DNA of 64,000 nucleotides from Prorocentrum cordatum (Eukaryota > Sar > Dinophyceae > Prorocentrales > Prorocentraceae): the NCBI GenBank assembly GCA_963575745.1, contig CAUYUJ010018327.1, positions 701,931 to 765,930 on the forward strand. The letters run 5' to 3'. The first letter of the stretch is position 1, and each line of letters opens with the position of its first letter. Below the pieces are notes generated by a model that was given only the letters and a program-made list of their open reading frames with translations, did no database searches and was not told the origin of the DNA. Shown piece after piece: positions 22,316-35,774 of this stretch. Both the position numbers and the translations under genes were made by a program.

Positions 22316-23284
22316 TTGCCTGAGCGGAGGCGCGCCCCAGCCAGTGGACGGCGCACGTACGTGCGCATAGGCCCTAGCACACCGCAGCCAGCCACTCGGT
22401 CTCTCCGAGCGAAGAGGGAGGTAACCTGGCCAGTTTCAAGTACACGGGGAAGTCCTTTCGAGTTTGATATCCAGTGGGCTGCGAAGCGTGCGCGAAGGGT
22501 GGAGATCCAGGCGCAGCAGGCATTTGATGGCGCTGTGGCGCTGCAGCGAGAGGTCTGGCACATGTGGGCTGGTTTGGGACATCAGTCGGGCGGCGAGCTC
22601 AGTGATGCCAGCAGCGGGCACGACGGCGACCGCGTTGCTGCTGTGTCTGCTAATAAACGACGTAGGGCCACGAGGGGGAAGAAACCGGGCGCCGTTCGTT
22701 TTGGACCCATGAGGTTCATGGTCGACGCGCGGCGCGGTTCAAACCTGACTCCGCCAAGTATTTGCCCGAAGCGGAGATGGTCGACAGGATCGCCCCGCTG
22801 GCCGCCCCCATCGAGGGCCCTCGGCGCAGCCGAGGTCGCCAGCGACGCGCTGAGTAAATGGGAGGTGGAGACGATCGCCGTGCCAGAAACTCCGAGCGTG
22901 ATTTCAGTGGGCGAGCTTTGCATGGATCGCGGTTGCAGTTTTCACTGGATAGCCGGCAGGGCGCCGCGCCCACTGCTGCCACAGGGAAGAAGGCTGGAAC
23001 TCTCAGTTGGGGGCAGAATCTTCAGAGGGGCCTTGGGTCAAGTAGGCGAGGTAGTTCCCGCCGACCCACCCGGGCTTGAGCGGTGGGCGCGCGTGGGGAT
23101 CGGCGCGAGGTCTCGCTTTGATGGCCCTGGGATGCTGAGCGGCCCCCCGCTCCGGGCACTCAGGCACCGCGCGGCCCTTGAGCTGCGCTCGCGGAAGGTG
23201 ATGGCAGAAGACTCTTACTCGAAGGGCAAGCTGGATATCCGATCCGATGGCGCCTCAGGACTTCTGGCCACGGACGACGCATAG
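22316..23284 (+). pseudogene. Protease-linker region of the copia polyprotein
   Basis: A frame that contains ETPSVISVGELCMDRGCSFH at about 22885-22945. This is a motif I recall lying between protease and integrase in dinoflagellate copia elements ('TPSVLSVG...G..F.W'). No D-S/T-G protease active site was seen, so the protease itself is lost or in another frame. Confidence 0.5.
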
Positions 23285-23536
23285 GCGGCGCAGTCTGATA
23301 GACTCACCCGCGTCTACTAGGAGCCCCGCGAAGCGGCAAAGCTAGGGCGGGGCAGCATGGGCACCGGCGTTGTCAGCGGCGAGATTACGAAGGCGAGCCA
23401 GTTTACAGGCGGGGCTATGCCATGTCGCGCGACGGCGGCGCCTGCGCCAGGAGATGAAGAAATCGTCGATGCGGCGCCCGGGGGACATGAAGGGGACGCC
23501 CAAGTACGAACGTCTCCAACGGGAGGCAGTTTCACG

Positions 23537-24120
23537 CCGACATCTGCTTGCACATATGCCGAAGAACCCGTTTTGCTCGACATGCCAGTGGGCAAAGGCG
23601 TTGAGGGCGCCACAACGGCGGAAGTAGAATGGGGCTTGCACGCAGATACGACCGCATCCGGAGCCGAAGCAATTTGGGGGACTGTACACCATGGGCCACT
23701 GGTTCGCGGATGATGAACTCTCGAGGGGGCTCTACGGGGAAGCCTCGTGCGCGGCACTCCGCGACCCGTGCGCCAGCTTCCTGGCTAGCCAGAGCGCCCG
23801 TGACAAGTCGGCGGGGCACGCGGTCGATTTCCGCGTGATTTTAAGAGCGGCCGCCGGGAAGTCACAATGCATCTGCGCGGACGCGGCCCCTGAGTTGAAG
23901 GGGGGGCTTGCAAGTCTCTGGACGCGCGCCCCCTGAGCGAGTCCACGGCGGCCCATGGCACCGCGCAGCCCGCGAACAAGATGTATAAATCAGTCGCTGA
24001 GAGGGCGGGCGCCGCCGTTCAGGACGGGGCGAGAATTATCCTCGTGACGGCGGGGCCCCCAGCCCCGGGCGGGGTGCATGCCGTGCCTTACTTTGGCTTG
24101 TGTTACCGCGCGCATGAAAG
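23537..24120 (+). pseudogene. Integrase (HHCC zinc motif plus DDE core), frameshifted
   Basis: 23537-23605 reads RRHLLAHMPKNPFCSTCQWA, an H-x3-H ... C-x2-C zinc motif. 23691-23936 reads GHWFADDELSRGLYGEAS and later ICADAAPEL, supplying the two Asp of a DDE core. The last part (KMYKSVAERAGAAVQDGARI, with the Glu) lies in a different frame from 23981. An integrase inserts element cDNA into the host chromosome; this copy is split across at least three frames. Confidence 0.7.
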
Positions 24121-25772
24121 CGATGCGGGTGGATCGACCTGGAAAAAGAGATATGCTACTTCATCTGGCGGGCCCTTGGTGCCGCTCGGCTCTGCCGCGA
24201 GGTGCCCCCCGCCCCCTGAGTCTCGCGCCGGGCTGCCCAGGGCGGGCCCCAGGCAAGATTGGGCATTTGATTGCGCGGGGGGGCGGGTGGGCCCCGACCA
24301 TTGTTTCCTGCCTCTGGAACAGCTGGATGGATCACATTTCAAAGCAGGAATGAAGAAAGTCGGTCGAAGGCCACATGCAGAAATATCGGAACATATCTGG
24401 GCCGACATCGTTGTCGAGGCGGTCGTTGAGACGGGCTTAGACGGCGCGGCGGATAACAAGCCTCCAGAGATGCCGCCCATTTCCCGTTGCGAGAGGCCTA
24501 CGACGATGCGTCTATGACGGTGCCGTTTGTCGACTTGGGAGATCTGTTGTCTGGAGAAAGCGTTCGTGAAGGCAAACAAAGGAAGCCCCGGGACGGCGGT
24601 CAGTCGTCCGGGGGCGGTCCGCGTCGTCAAGCGGACCAGCTGGATGCATGGCTGCGGTTGAAATTCCGCCGCCTCCCACCCGTGACGAGGGGACAGGAGG
24701 GGCGGCTGTGGATGTGCCCGACGGACGACGAAGGCCCCTCCGGCCCCCCTCCTGCAAAGCCACTGGCTGCGGGGGCCATGCGGAGAGCTGCGCATCATTC
24801 GAATGCTATGGGGGGCTCGTTGGCAGAGAGAGAGAGGTCATAACTGCAAGGCAGCCACATTCCCTTGCGACCCCGGAGAGGGGCGAACCGAATTTCGAGC
24901 AGATCATGGCGCGAACCACATAGAACCGGCAGACGGGTGAGCACTTCGAGCGCAGCGTCGTCACAGTCGGCAAGACGCGCGAGGAGCCGAGCCAGCCTCT
25001 ACCGCTGACGGGGACGACCAAGGGGACGCAGATGCGCGCGGCGTTTGATTACGACCCGCGGTGCCGGGCTCCAGATACGGCGGAGACGGAGGACCCCCAG
25101 CACGGAAAGACTTGGCCGAAGAGAACGCAGAATGACTCGACGAACCCAGGCATTCACCCAGCACGGCGGTGGAAGATGGGAGGCCCGGCAAGGGCAAAGG
25201 CGATGGCCGAGTTCTAAGCAGAGGGAAAGGGATTCTATAGATTCGAGGATCCAGACCCGAATGCCGACTTGCTTCAGGAAATCGGCATCGCCATTCCGCG
25301 ACCCTTGGTTAAGTGCGTTATGTCAGCCGTGGGCGAAGAACTCCCATCGACCGTTGCATCGCATGGCTATGCCAGTGGTGTTACGGGGAGAAAGAAGAAA
25401 GATAATGGTCGTGAAAGAGTGACTGGCGTTGGCGACGCCTTCGACGCCGACTCGGGCACCAGCGCCGCAGGAATTGCCGCGGGCTGGACCTGCGCGGCGG
25501 CCGCCGGGAGGCGCTGCATTCCACGCGCGCCCTTGAGGTTGCAAGATGCGGGCAGTTTTCAGCGCCGAGAGAAGGAGCCGGGGTTGCGACCGCGCTATAA
25601 CCCTCTCACGGGCAACTGCGATTTTTTATGAAGAGTCAAATCCATTCGCTGTTCCATCGAAGTGGGTTGCGGATATGTCGAGCGCTGCCTGCGCGGCTAG
25701 GCCGGCGACGAAAGCGCCGAGGCGGCAAACAGTAAAGGGGCTGCCGCGGCTCGGAAGGAGGACTGGGGCCGA

Positions 25773-26440
25773 TTGCGCGAAATCAACGCGCGGTGCGAGA
25801 GCAAGGTAATGGAGCTGAGCCAAATGCGTGAGCAGATGGGGAGCAATATTTTCAACATCGGCAGGCTCTCTGCGATTCCTGTTGAGGGGCATGCGGGACT
25901 ACCTGAGGGGCATAAAGACAGGAAGTTCAAGGGGCGCGTTGTATCTGATGGATAGGATGTCATCAAGAAAGACAAGAACGCGGCACTATTCCAAGAGCTC
26001 TCATCTTGTCTTCCAACAGTGCAGAAGGGTGAGGCCGCATGTGCCCTTGGTCTCTTCCCGGGTCATTATATACAACAGGCTGATGCACGTCAGGCGTCTA
26101 TTCAGTCGTTGCTGGGAGGAACACCAACTTGGGTAATATTTTCCAAGGGGGGCATGGCCTGAGAGTTGGGAAGGTATGCGTGACCCTGTGCGCCCTCTGA
26201 GATTAGCTTTATATGGCCATCCAGACGCCAGAGGACACTGGGAGAAGCACTGCGAAGCGCACGTGGTGCCCAAGGGGTTTGAACCTTTCCCGTCGTTGTG
26301 CAGCTGCTATTACCGCCCAGAGTTGATGCTCTTCTTGATTGTGTACGCAGACGGCTGTAAGTTGGCTTGGTCAGCCGCCAACTTACAGAAAATATGGGAC
26401 CTCATATTGAGTCTTTGTAAGACCGCACCCAAGGGTATCG
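25773..26440 (+). pseudogene. Reverse transcriptase region, inactive
   Basis: 25773-25955 carries LPEGHKDRKFKGRVV, and 26078-26145 carries IQQADARQAYIQSLLGGTPT. From 26176 another frame carries LRLALYGHPDARGHWEKHCE and LIVYADGCKL. The last is the copia YVDD active site, read here as YADG (26344-26355), so the second catalytic Asp is replaced by Gly. Together with the frame changes this rules out activity. Confidence 0.75.
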
Positions 26441-27449
26441 ATATGGACCCTGACCCGCCTACGCCAGCTGGTCGGCACACGGGTTGTGAGCGTAGAATCT
26501 CGGAAAGATGGATTGACGGGCGTGGCGAAGACCCTGCGGCGCCGAATCTTCCGCCTCCTAAGGCGAAGAGAACAAAGGACGCGGCAGCCGCGAATGCCGG
26601 TTTCCATGACCCTGTTTCAGTGAAGGTTGCAGTCATGACCCGAGTGTACTCTGATCGATATGATCCTGTTCCGCCTGGCCATAATGCGCGGGCACGATCT
26701 GATGCCGACGCTAAACATTTCAGGCCGTCATTGCCATCGGGGCCAGATTGGAGACCAGTGGTCTGGCGGTTTGCATTGGATCACGACACTTGGGAGGTAT
26801 TGGGGGATTTTGCAAATCCTCAAAACGTTGATCGGGGCAGGATCTATGCTGAGCTTCCGGGGGGGGGGGGGGGTACTATGCATCCCAGGAACATAGCAAC
26901 GCTGCTGCTCTACCGCTCCGACGGCGACGATGTTCACTGTTCGGGGCGGGGGCCCGCGACCAGCTGCCCCGCGCCGACTTGCCGAGCGGAGTCCGAGGAA
27001 CGAAAGTTTTGGCAATTCCTTTACACCTGCCGGACCGGCTGAAATGACAGACGACCATGTGAGTGACGCTGAAGATGAGGAACCCAGGAAGCCCTACGTA
27101 CCGGGGCCGAAAAGAAAGGTGCGCGTTATGGAATATGGCATGGGAGACTTCTTCACGTCGCGCGTTGAGCTGTATTCGGATGCGACGGGCACAGATCCCA
27201 AGACTTATCCGCTGGTTGGCACTCCTTACGGCCCCGAGTTGACAAGCCTGGAGGACGGGCAGGGCGGTCTCCGTGGAGAGGGCGTCTACCCGGCCAAGGA
27301 AGCCATGGCGGAACGTTTGGGGGTCGACGCCATAAGTGGGTCCAGGGGACAAGATACGGGCGGTAGGTGGACGACCTATGGTCTACGACGGGTCTCCAAA
27401 CCCTCGACCTCCTGCCCCATCGGGAGCGTTGCAGCCGATAGCCGCGAAG

Positions 27450-28030
27450 GTACTTTTTGAAGATCCTCTATGGTGCGAGAATTGCCAGGTACGACCTATT
27501 GAGAGCAACCTGTGCACTGGCACCCTGCGTTACCAAGTGGACTGAACAGCAAGACATTCCACTCTTCCGTCTCATATGCTTCATATGCAATACCAAGGCG
27601 GCTTTAAGTTACCGCGTGGTGTCGTGGGTAGGAGATGAACCCGCTGATGTCTAGCTTAGACAATTTGCGGATGCTGACTTGGCCAGTGACATCAGGACAC
27701 ATCGGAGTACGAGCGCCCATGCGCAGAAGCTGTGGGGGCCCACCACAAGGGCTCCACAGAGTTGCAATACAAGGAGACAGACTGCCACATCACACAGTAC
27801 TCTTGGGGCAGAGATTGTGTCAGCAGATGAAGCGGTTTGAAGGGAACTTCTTCTCGCCCTGCCACTGTGGGAAAGACAGCTGGGAAGATCCCCTAAGGCT
27901 GAGTCAATGGAGGACACCCCAGCAGGTGTGCAAATCTGTAAGGACGGAGGATCGTAAAATCTGATGCATATGCCACGAACACATCGCATTGATGTTGCTG
28001 CTGTTGCTGAACAATTTGCGAGAGGTATCA
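27450..28030 (+). pseudogene. RNase H region of the copia element, with stop
   Basis: 27457 onward reads MKILYGARIARYDLLRATCA (the connection domain). 27660-27839 reads QFADADLASDIRTHRSTSA and later RRQTATSHSTLGAEIVSADE, matching the copia RNase H Asp and Glu motifs, then meets TGA. Near 27970 PRTHRIDVAAVAEQFARG matches the usual C-terminal 'HR...EQF' segment. RNase H removes the RNA template during reverse transcription. Confidence 0.7.
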
Positions 28031-28639
28031 TCGACCTGGCTTGTTGTCCCGTTCAGGACCAGGCCGCGGGCGCTGGTACGAAGATGTTTGAACGGCCTCC
28101 TTCATGGGCCAAAGTGATACGTCTGTTTCAACTGGTCGCGCCAACCTTCTGGTTCGCGAGCAGCTACGACATTTACATGGACATTCTCTTTTCGGCGGTG
28201 GGAACGCCCTACCTATCAAGCCAGGGGGGCTCCTTAAGCCGAGGCTGGGGTCCAAGTCATCACCCGTCAATGGCGGGGGAATCGCTGGGAAGAGGGCCGT
28301 GAGGAAGCCCGACCGGCCGAACGAAGGGAAGCCCAATATTGACGCCAAACCTCGAGAACATATGGCTGCTGCGGGAGAGTCTGAAAGCGTTGCTGCTGGA
28401 CGTCTGATAGAGGAGCATGACGCGACGACCGATGCAGGATTCATGTGCCGCAAAGACAATGGATGGTTATTGCGCCGCCCACATTGTAGTGTGGGGCTAT
28501 ATTCCTTGCGTTGGGGGTTCACTTTGGCAATGCGCGAACGAGGTCATGTACTATCGGAACGGCGACGAGCAGGCATTGCCAAGGCTCAGGAATCACAGGA
28601 CGACGTTTGAGATGTTGTTCTCGGCATTTCAAAGGCTTA

Positions 28640-28960
28640 CGTAGAAGGTAATACAAAATGGTACTGCGTGTCTAGAATGGCCGCACCTTGTCTTTATTGG
28701 CGTGATTCTCAACTACGCACATACATGGTTAAAGCGGTTTGAGCCGGTTAAAATTACACGGATGCGCTTATGATCTTAATACTACAACGGGGGAACGCAT
28801 GCAACAGCTGTGGAGTATTGCGGCAAGTTCTGCTTCTGTTGTTGATGGGATTGCTCGGAGTTGCGACGGAGCGCATCGGCGCGCATGAAACGCGTGGTCG
28901 GGATTGCAAGATTGCTGAATAGTATGTGGACGAGTTTGCCTGACGTGTACACGAGCTAGT
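28640..28960. other. Lower-GC spacer between the copia element and the next block
   Basis: Contains GGTTAAAGCGGTTTGAGCCG and A/T-richer sequence. No gene, and no match to repeats A or B. Confidence 0.5.
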
Positions 28961-31029
28961 TGCATGCCGGACATGCTGCTGTCGCTTCCGTCGCATGTTC
29001 TCCCTGATCCGCGCATGCCCGCTGTCGTGTCGGCTCGAGACAGTTCGGGCATCAGCGTCCGCGCCGCCCGCAAGCCTCCGGGGCGCCTCCGCGATTGCGC
29101 GGCCGCTCCTTTGCACCCTTCACTGCGCGCGCCGCGGTCGCCCACGCCAGGGCCAACCTCATCGAGAACACCCAGCGCGCGCGGGCCGACAGGGCTCGCA
29201 GGGGGCAGAGAAGAAGCGGCGCGTGTCGGTGCTATACACCGAGCACCCTCAGCGAGGCAGTCGCCTCACTCTGTGGCCAAGATGCCGGCGTGCGTCTCAC
29301 GTGGCCACCTCCGCGGAATCTGCGGAAAGGTGTTCCGCCGCGAGGACGACGATCCAAATGAATACGGATGCCCTCCAATTGCAGAGTTTATTGGCGATCC
29401 GGACCGGACATGGCAAGAACAGTTTGTTTCGTTTATAGGAGACCTGCGCGATCTTGTTGACGTGGCGGAGACCATCTTGAAAAACCCAGAAACGGAAAAA
29501 CGATACCGCGCAGGCTGCCGCATCAAGTGCGACCGCAATCGCACTTCTATGGCCCCGTCAACATGGTTGACTACAGAGAGGAGCCACTCTATCTCTGGAT
29601 GGGGTCCCAAGGGGGCGACATGAGGACGACGAGTGACGGGGCAGCGGCGTCTTGCGAGACGCAGTGGGGAGAATGGAACTAGCACCTGCACCACATTCTC
29701 GGACTTGGAATTGGTTGTGCCCCGGACGAGGTTGCCACCGTCACGAGGACGCTGAAGTTCAAATTGAGGCTGCCGAAATACACCGACCCCTTGGACGTCA
29801 GTTTCAATTCCAATGTCGCCAGCTTGCTCACGATGTCGTTGTTCAAGCTTGATTATTCCTTTCAGGGGGGGAACGATGTTCTCCGACGACATGTTGAGGG
29901 CCTTCCGGGTGCAAGTGGCATCCGGATGTATTCCACGCGCTCGCGGACTCCATTGAGAGGGCGGGACGGGTTATACTTATCCCGTCATCCGTGATCACGA
30001 GTGGATTTTGCCAGGGGGCATGAAGGTGGACGTCCAGGATCTCTCAGCAATCGGGACTGTCATATGGGATGATCCGAGTGTTGAAGTCACTGTCCGCATG
30101 CTTAGGCCTCGCATTACTACTGGTCAGCATGCCATGCTTGTTGGTCAGTGGACTCAAGAGGCAACGGACGAGCCTTGGACTAATATATTATCTCCATTGT
30201 TTCGGTTGCTGACGCCGTCGCCTACCTGGCGGATCCAAGGCGCAGGGTGAACAAGCGTCATGACTCTGAGTGGCATGCGCGCAGGAGGCTCGGCAGGAGG
30301 ATGAAGTCCTGAACTCACCCGTTTTGACTCACTATCGCGCGTCACGCCCGAGCACAACCCTGGACCAAGAGTGCTCTAGACTGCTTCGGTGGACATTGCG
30401 AACGAGGCGGAATCCTTCCTGCTGGCAGGACGGTCGCTGAAATATGACTACGAGCAGATGTCCCCGTGCCGCGGGCATGCGCACGTGGACCTCTCGGAGC
30501 ATCTCTGCCTCTACCCATCGACGTGGCATCTCGCGCAGCGCGACGTGGATGACGGCGCGCTCAGGGCCGAGTGGGTGCATGACACGTACCCGCACATCAC
30601 TACAGGCGGCATTGCAAAGGCAATTCGCGTCCCTATGCATCTGGAAGTAAAGGACAGCTGCGCGCATTCGAAGAGGCTGTAGACGAGGAGCTACATCCCG
30701 ATCGACCAGGCGTGGAGGGGAGAGTTGGGCGTCGACCAACGCCTGGATGACAACATCCCAGACATATCGCAGCCGCCGATCTACAGAGGAAGTATGAGCG
30801 ACATCTTCAAATGAAAAGCAGCAGGTGGCTATGCCCTGTGCGGCGCGGCGATAGGTGTACCAATGCCATGGCCTGCCACGGGTTCGTCGCCGGCCTCGTC
30901 TTCGGGCAGCGGTTGTAATCCTAAAGTACCGCTGCGCCCGACGGGGGGCGGTCGGCGGGCGCGAACGGCGCCCCCTCCCCCCGAGGCACGGGCCAGGAAA
31001 GAGGCAAAGCCACCACCGCATGCAGCATT

Positions 31030-32170
31030 GGAGCAGAAGGCAAAGCCATGACCGCCGGCAGCATTTGAAAAGAAGGCAAAGCCGCCGCCGCTGGCGCCAT
31101 CCGAGCAGAAGGCAGAGCCGCCGCCACCGGCGCCGCCGCCCAGGGAAGCGGAGAAGAAGAAGGTTCCGCCTCCTCCGCCAGGAAGGCAGTCGCCATGTAA
31201 AGCTGCCCCGAAGTCTGCGTCTCGCACGCGGGCCAATGTCAAGGAGCCGTCGGGCGCGCCTCAAGCCAGTGCGACAGGGCCGACGGGCGCGACTGGATCG
31301 TCATCGCGACCATCCAGGGCGGCGCAGCCTCCTTTACCGAAGGACCCGCCCCCCATTATATCAGGTGGCGGGTCGCAACCACCGCCGCAGGATCCGCCCC
31401 CATCGATGACTGGCGGGGGATTTTCTAGGCGCGGGACACCAACTCCGCCTCCGACTAGGCCGCCGACGCCTCCGGCGGCGCCGCCGCCAGCGGCCAGGTC
31501 ACCGGCGCCGCCGGCGGGCCAGCCGCAGGCGCCAGAGGATCTCCTCCAGTTGGAAAGCCGCAGCTGGACCGCCTCCGAAGATTCCGACGAGGACGCCGAG
31601 GGCGAGTGCTGCCGCGTCGGCCCCCTCTACTTCCTCAGAAGGGCCACGGCGGCGGCAGCGCCTCCACCGCTAATGGGCGCCCAGCCACCGCAGCCTCCGG
31701 CTCCGCCGAGGGACCCGCCCCCGGCGTATATGCCGCCACGGTCGCCGGGGAGCGCTGGGTCGTCGGGATACATTGGGCCGAAGATGCAAAACGGAAGCGG
31801 CGCTTCCTCGGGCTCCGCGGGCGCTGATAGGGCGCGAACGCCCTGGGGTTCTGCCGAAGCAAAGTCTGGCGATGCCAGCGGCGCGGTGACATCATCGGCC
31901 GCGCCTGGCACCGAGGACCGACGCGATCGATTTCGCTCACGCGCTGGCGCGAACGGCATTTGGGAGGCGGCGCGGCTGAGAGCCATTCAGGAGGCAAGGG
32001 CAAGGAGAGTGGACGAATATACGTTTCACGTAGCAATGACGGGCTTCGCCTCGGCAGCTGACTATGTCAGGACTGCCCGGGGCTTAACGACCAGAATGGC
32101 GGAGCTCGCGAACGTGGCTGTCGTGCCCCAGATCGAGCACATTTTTTCTGTTTGCGCAGACGTGTGCGGC
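31030..32170 (+). pseudogene. Pro/Ala-rich predicted protein within the unidentified block
   Basis: Frames around 31030-31405 and from ATG 31406 read low-complexity Pro-rich text (KAEPPPPAPPPREAEKKK, TPPPTRPPTPPAAPPPAA), then an acidic patch (SEDSDEDAEGE). A structured-looking tail follows (DEYTFHVAMTGFASAADYVR, AELANVAVVPQIEHIFSVCA) until the sense shifts frame near 32165. The organisation resembles a structural or Gag-like protein, but no family was recognised. Confidence 0.35.
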
Positions 32171-35100
32171 CTACGCAGAGCTTGTCCAGATGGGCGGGCT
32201 GCACGCCAGGTTTGTCGGCCAGAACATCTTCGACTTCGCGAGGAGGAACGTGCCGATTAGAGACTGGTGCAGTGCTACTCCTTATCGCGCATGGAAGAAG
32301 CAGTCGCACCCCGATGTCAATGTCATGCTGCTGTCTGGTTTCGCTGCGATCTTTCACGAAGCGCGAGGTGAAAAACATCTCGAGGGGCAAAGGCGCTCCT
32401 TCGAACGTGCTGACACAACCAAAGCGGAGCGATTCTCCCAGCCATCGCTAAGTTTCACCAAGAGGAAAAGATCAACCTCCAAAGCCAGAATATCTTTTCG
32501 ACAACTACTGGCGTCCGATGCCGCGTGTTGATGTGGAGTGGAAATGGCTTGGTTTCTGGCCGTGATGACAGGCGCCTGTTCGCTGCGGCACCGGGGGCGG
32601 ACATGCGGCAGTTCTTGGACCTGGAGGCGGAGCTGCCGGAGCAAGTGAAACAGCTGGTGGACATGCAGGCCGGATGCGCCCACACTGGGGGGTCCCTCCC
32701 ACCTGCGGGGAATTCGTCGCTTGGGAATGCACTTGCGAGTCGGGTTGCTGCCGTTGCCAACTGCGGGATCATTTTTGGGCAGAAGTTGGATTTCCTTGCA
32801 GGATTCTTTGGGTACGTGGGTCAGAGCCATACACAAAGGGCAAACGCCCCGCCGGTGACGCACGGCACTTCGCAGTGGTCCACGGTCAATCCCATGAGAG
32901 GGAAATGGCCAGGTATATCGCCAACGCTTGCAAGGTCTGCGTTGAGGTGAACACCAGCCCAGGGGGAAGTCCGAGGGGAGGCTATGCCTGCGCGGGAACC
33001 AAGCCGGCTCGCCCAAAGCGCGTAGAACGTCTTGTCAACCGTGTGCCATACGGAGAGAATGGGCGTCGCCATTTGGCGAACATGGAGCATGAGCCGTTCT
33101 TCCCGTTCATTCAACCTCAGGGGCACCCTCCATGCGCCCACGCTGGCGCGCGTAGACGTGGACCCTGCGAGGCTCGCGGACTGGGTGAAAGGAAAGGGCG
33201 CGTCTGCTAGATCGCCGTGGAAAGAGGCGCCCATGTATACCTACCCCTATGGCGATCGCATCGCCTACCCAGCAATGTTGTCTGATAGTGACCTTGTGCT
33301 TCGCGAAGTTGAACGCGACGACAGGGCGATCTGGTGCATGGGCGCTTTGCTGGACAGGGGAAAAGTTTCTACGCTTGACCCTGCGACAGCACAAACAGGC
33401 GGGGCGGGATCTGGCCACGCCAGTGACGCCCCGAAAATTTGGAACAAGAATATGGCTGACAAGTGGAAAGAGATTCGAGACTCGTTGCTTATGAAGTCCG
33501 GCTTCCTTTTTCGCAACGTGGGCGGGAAGCCCGGGATCAACCCCGCATGCGAAAGCGACGAGAAGGATTTGTCGTCGGGCCTGAAGCGATCGACCGTATG
33601 GTCGACTATCAGGTGCTGCTGTCGCGCGCCCCGTCGGTGCCCAAGGGGCTCGACCGGGAATTGATACCTGATGAGGACCTGTACCATCGACGATGTACAG
33701 CGACCTTCCCAAGGTTTGGCTAGCGACGTCGTTCCGAGGGGCATTTCTCCTAAAACCTACCAAGCAGTACCTTGCTCGGTCAGTTATCGAGTGGTTGAGT
33801 GCGAGACGCCTATACGCTACAAAGAGTGGCATGTCGGGGGCGCCATGTGACCCTTTCGATATTGCCGAGCTGTCGGTTGATGTTCAACCAGACCGCGCAA
33901 TCGTCACTTTGCCGTTTGACCTTCCGCCCGGTTCCGTGTGCGCCAAAACGAACGAGGAGTGGACATTTTGTTCGCACGCAGCCAACATAAACAGGCTTTT
34001 TGTGGCTTCAAAGTGAAAGATGGAGGAAGGACGAATTGCTCAAGACCACTGACCACTCACACGCCAGCAGAAGAGGTGTACGTTTTTGAGGATTCCACGC
34101 GCACCCCGTGGCAGCATACCCCATACTCCTGTGCGGCTGAACTTTTCAATGACGGGCTGGCAGTGACGTGCGATTTCCAGATCCTGGCTCCGCCGTCGGA
34201 ATCCGGGGGTATCAAAGCTGTGGATTCGGAGAGAAAAAAAAGCAGGCAGCGTTGCTGCTCACATCCCCAGAATCTGGTGCGTACTGCACCCCGATTGTAT
34301 TTCGCCGCGCCTCCGCAAACGTGCGCCAAGGGGCTTTGGTTATGACTCCCTAAGGTGTCGAACGAAGATGGGTTCGAGCTGGGCTTCGCCGCCACCGTCG
34401 ATCCAGACCCGCTCACTCCCGTTGAGGGGAAAGGGTTTGGAACGACGGAATATGTTTCCGTGCCTCCGTGGCAGATGGCGAAGTGTCGCAGAGCATTTAG
34501 GGCTACGATCCCACGAGGATCGAAAACAAGGTACAGATGCGAGTGTCCCGTTGGGCATTGCGCAGTCCTCGGCAGCAAGAGCAGGGTCAAGAGATTCGAG
34601 AAAGCCGACGGATGCTGATTGAACGCCTTCGCGCCGTCGTAACCGAGAGCAACTTGTCGTGGGTAAACGATGTTTACTGGGGCACCGAGCTGGACAAGGA
34701 CCAGTTTTACGAAGAGTACGATGCACCTCCCGACGTGAACACACTTGTCCGTTGCGACAGGGTGTTGGCGCTCAACATGAAGAATACGGTCCCAGCCAAA
34801 ATCGACGTGGACGAGCGTTGGAGGCAATACTCGTCGGGAGACTTCACGCACCGCAGGTCGATGAACCCGGCGCCCCCGGATGGAGGGGGCGATGTCCCGA
34901 GTCCGGGGCGTGGCGAGTCGAGGTCAAACTTTGTGCGCCATACTGGTGATGATGCTGTTGAGGACTGGACCGGGCCTAACTGCAATCGATTTGGCAGGAT
35001 GGATTACAATCTCAGCATTAAAGACTTCGCTAAGAACGACCCCGACCACACCCACGCGCAGACAATGGCCATTGCAAGCGCATTCCAGCGGGGAGGAAGC

Positions 35101-35264
35101 GCCAGCGCTCGAACTGGGGAAACCTCGGGGCGTCCGGGTTCAGCAAGGTCTACTTCGCGCGCACGCTTGTCCGCCTCCCCTCGGGGGAGACGGATCCGGC
35201 TGCTCCCCCGGCCAACCGGCCGTCTGATCTTCGGGAAGGGGCGCCGTTCCATCAGCCGCCCCTG

Positions 35265-35774
35265 GTGCATGATACAAGGCCGTTGACCAATGAACGCCAA
35301 GTGATGCTCACAGAGAAAGTGGCTCGCATGGAGCAGGTCTGCATCGATCTCCGGCTCGGTTGCTATTGTACGATGTGCAGGGAGGTGCAGAAGAGTGCGA
35401 AGAAGCAGCCAGCGCACCTGCAGCTGGTGATTTCGTGCGTTTACGGTGACGAGCCGAACTCGGCGCTGCATATCGACTTGTGCGCTCCGCACCAGCGCGC
35501 ATATCCGCGCTGGGCTGACGCGCGCAGGCATGATGCTCCGCTGGAGATTTCGGCCCACGAGAAGAGGTTATTCGAGTGGTGGTGCCAGGCCGCGGTCAGA
35601 GGGGGCGCGCATAGGCCGCCTGAGGAGACCGACAATTCGCCGCACATGTCAGTCGCATCAGATCGCCCTCGGACTGCAGAGGGTAAATCCTCCGCCGCAG
35701 AGGACATGGAAGTCGACTCGGACCGCCTTGCCAATGAGCCGGGGCAGTCCTCTGCAGCAGACGCTGGAGGGTAG
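35265..35774 (+). pseudogene. Cys/His-containing predicted protein within the unidentified block
   Basis: The frame has LGCYCTMCREVQKS and later HIDLCAPHQRAYPRWADARR, a C-x-C-x2-C plus H-x3-C-x2-H arrangement that could bind zinc, then an acidic Ser-rich tail to a TAG at 35772. The first codon assigned here is not an ATG. Function unknown. A second Cys cluster (CLVCCNDCRNRTGTPMCFTC) occurs near 37753-37812 in another frame. Confidence 0.35.

Larger units (their letters stand above)
20198..28610 (+). mobile_element. Decayed Ty1/copia-type LTR retrotransposon
   Basis: In order on the + strand: a gag-like region, a Cys-rich segment, a protease-linker region, an HHCC zinc motif with an integrase core, reverse transcriptase and RNase H. 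This is the copia order (integrase before RT). Many one-base frame changes and several stops show it is dead. The wording of each domain fits what I recall of dinoflagellate copia elements. No LTR pair tightly flanking this span was identified; direct repeats A and B flank a larger interval. Confidence 0.8.

Noticed and set aside
30332-31264. Minus-strand Arg/Leu-rich frame of 310 codons
   Set aside because: Antisense of the Pro-rich + strand frames in GC-rich DNA; low-complexity shadow.
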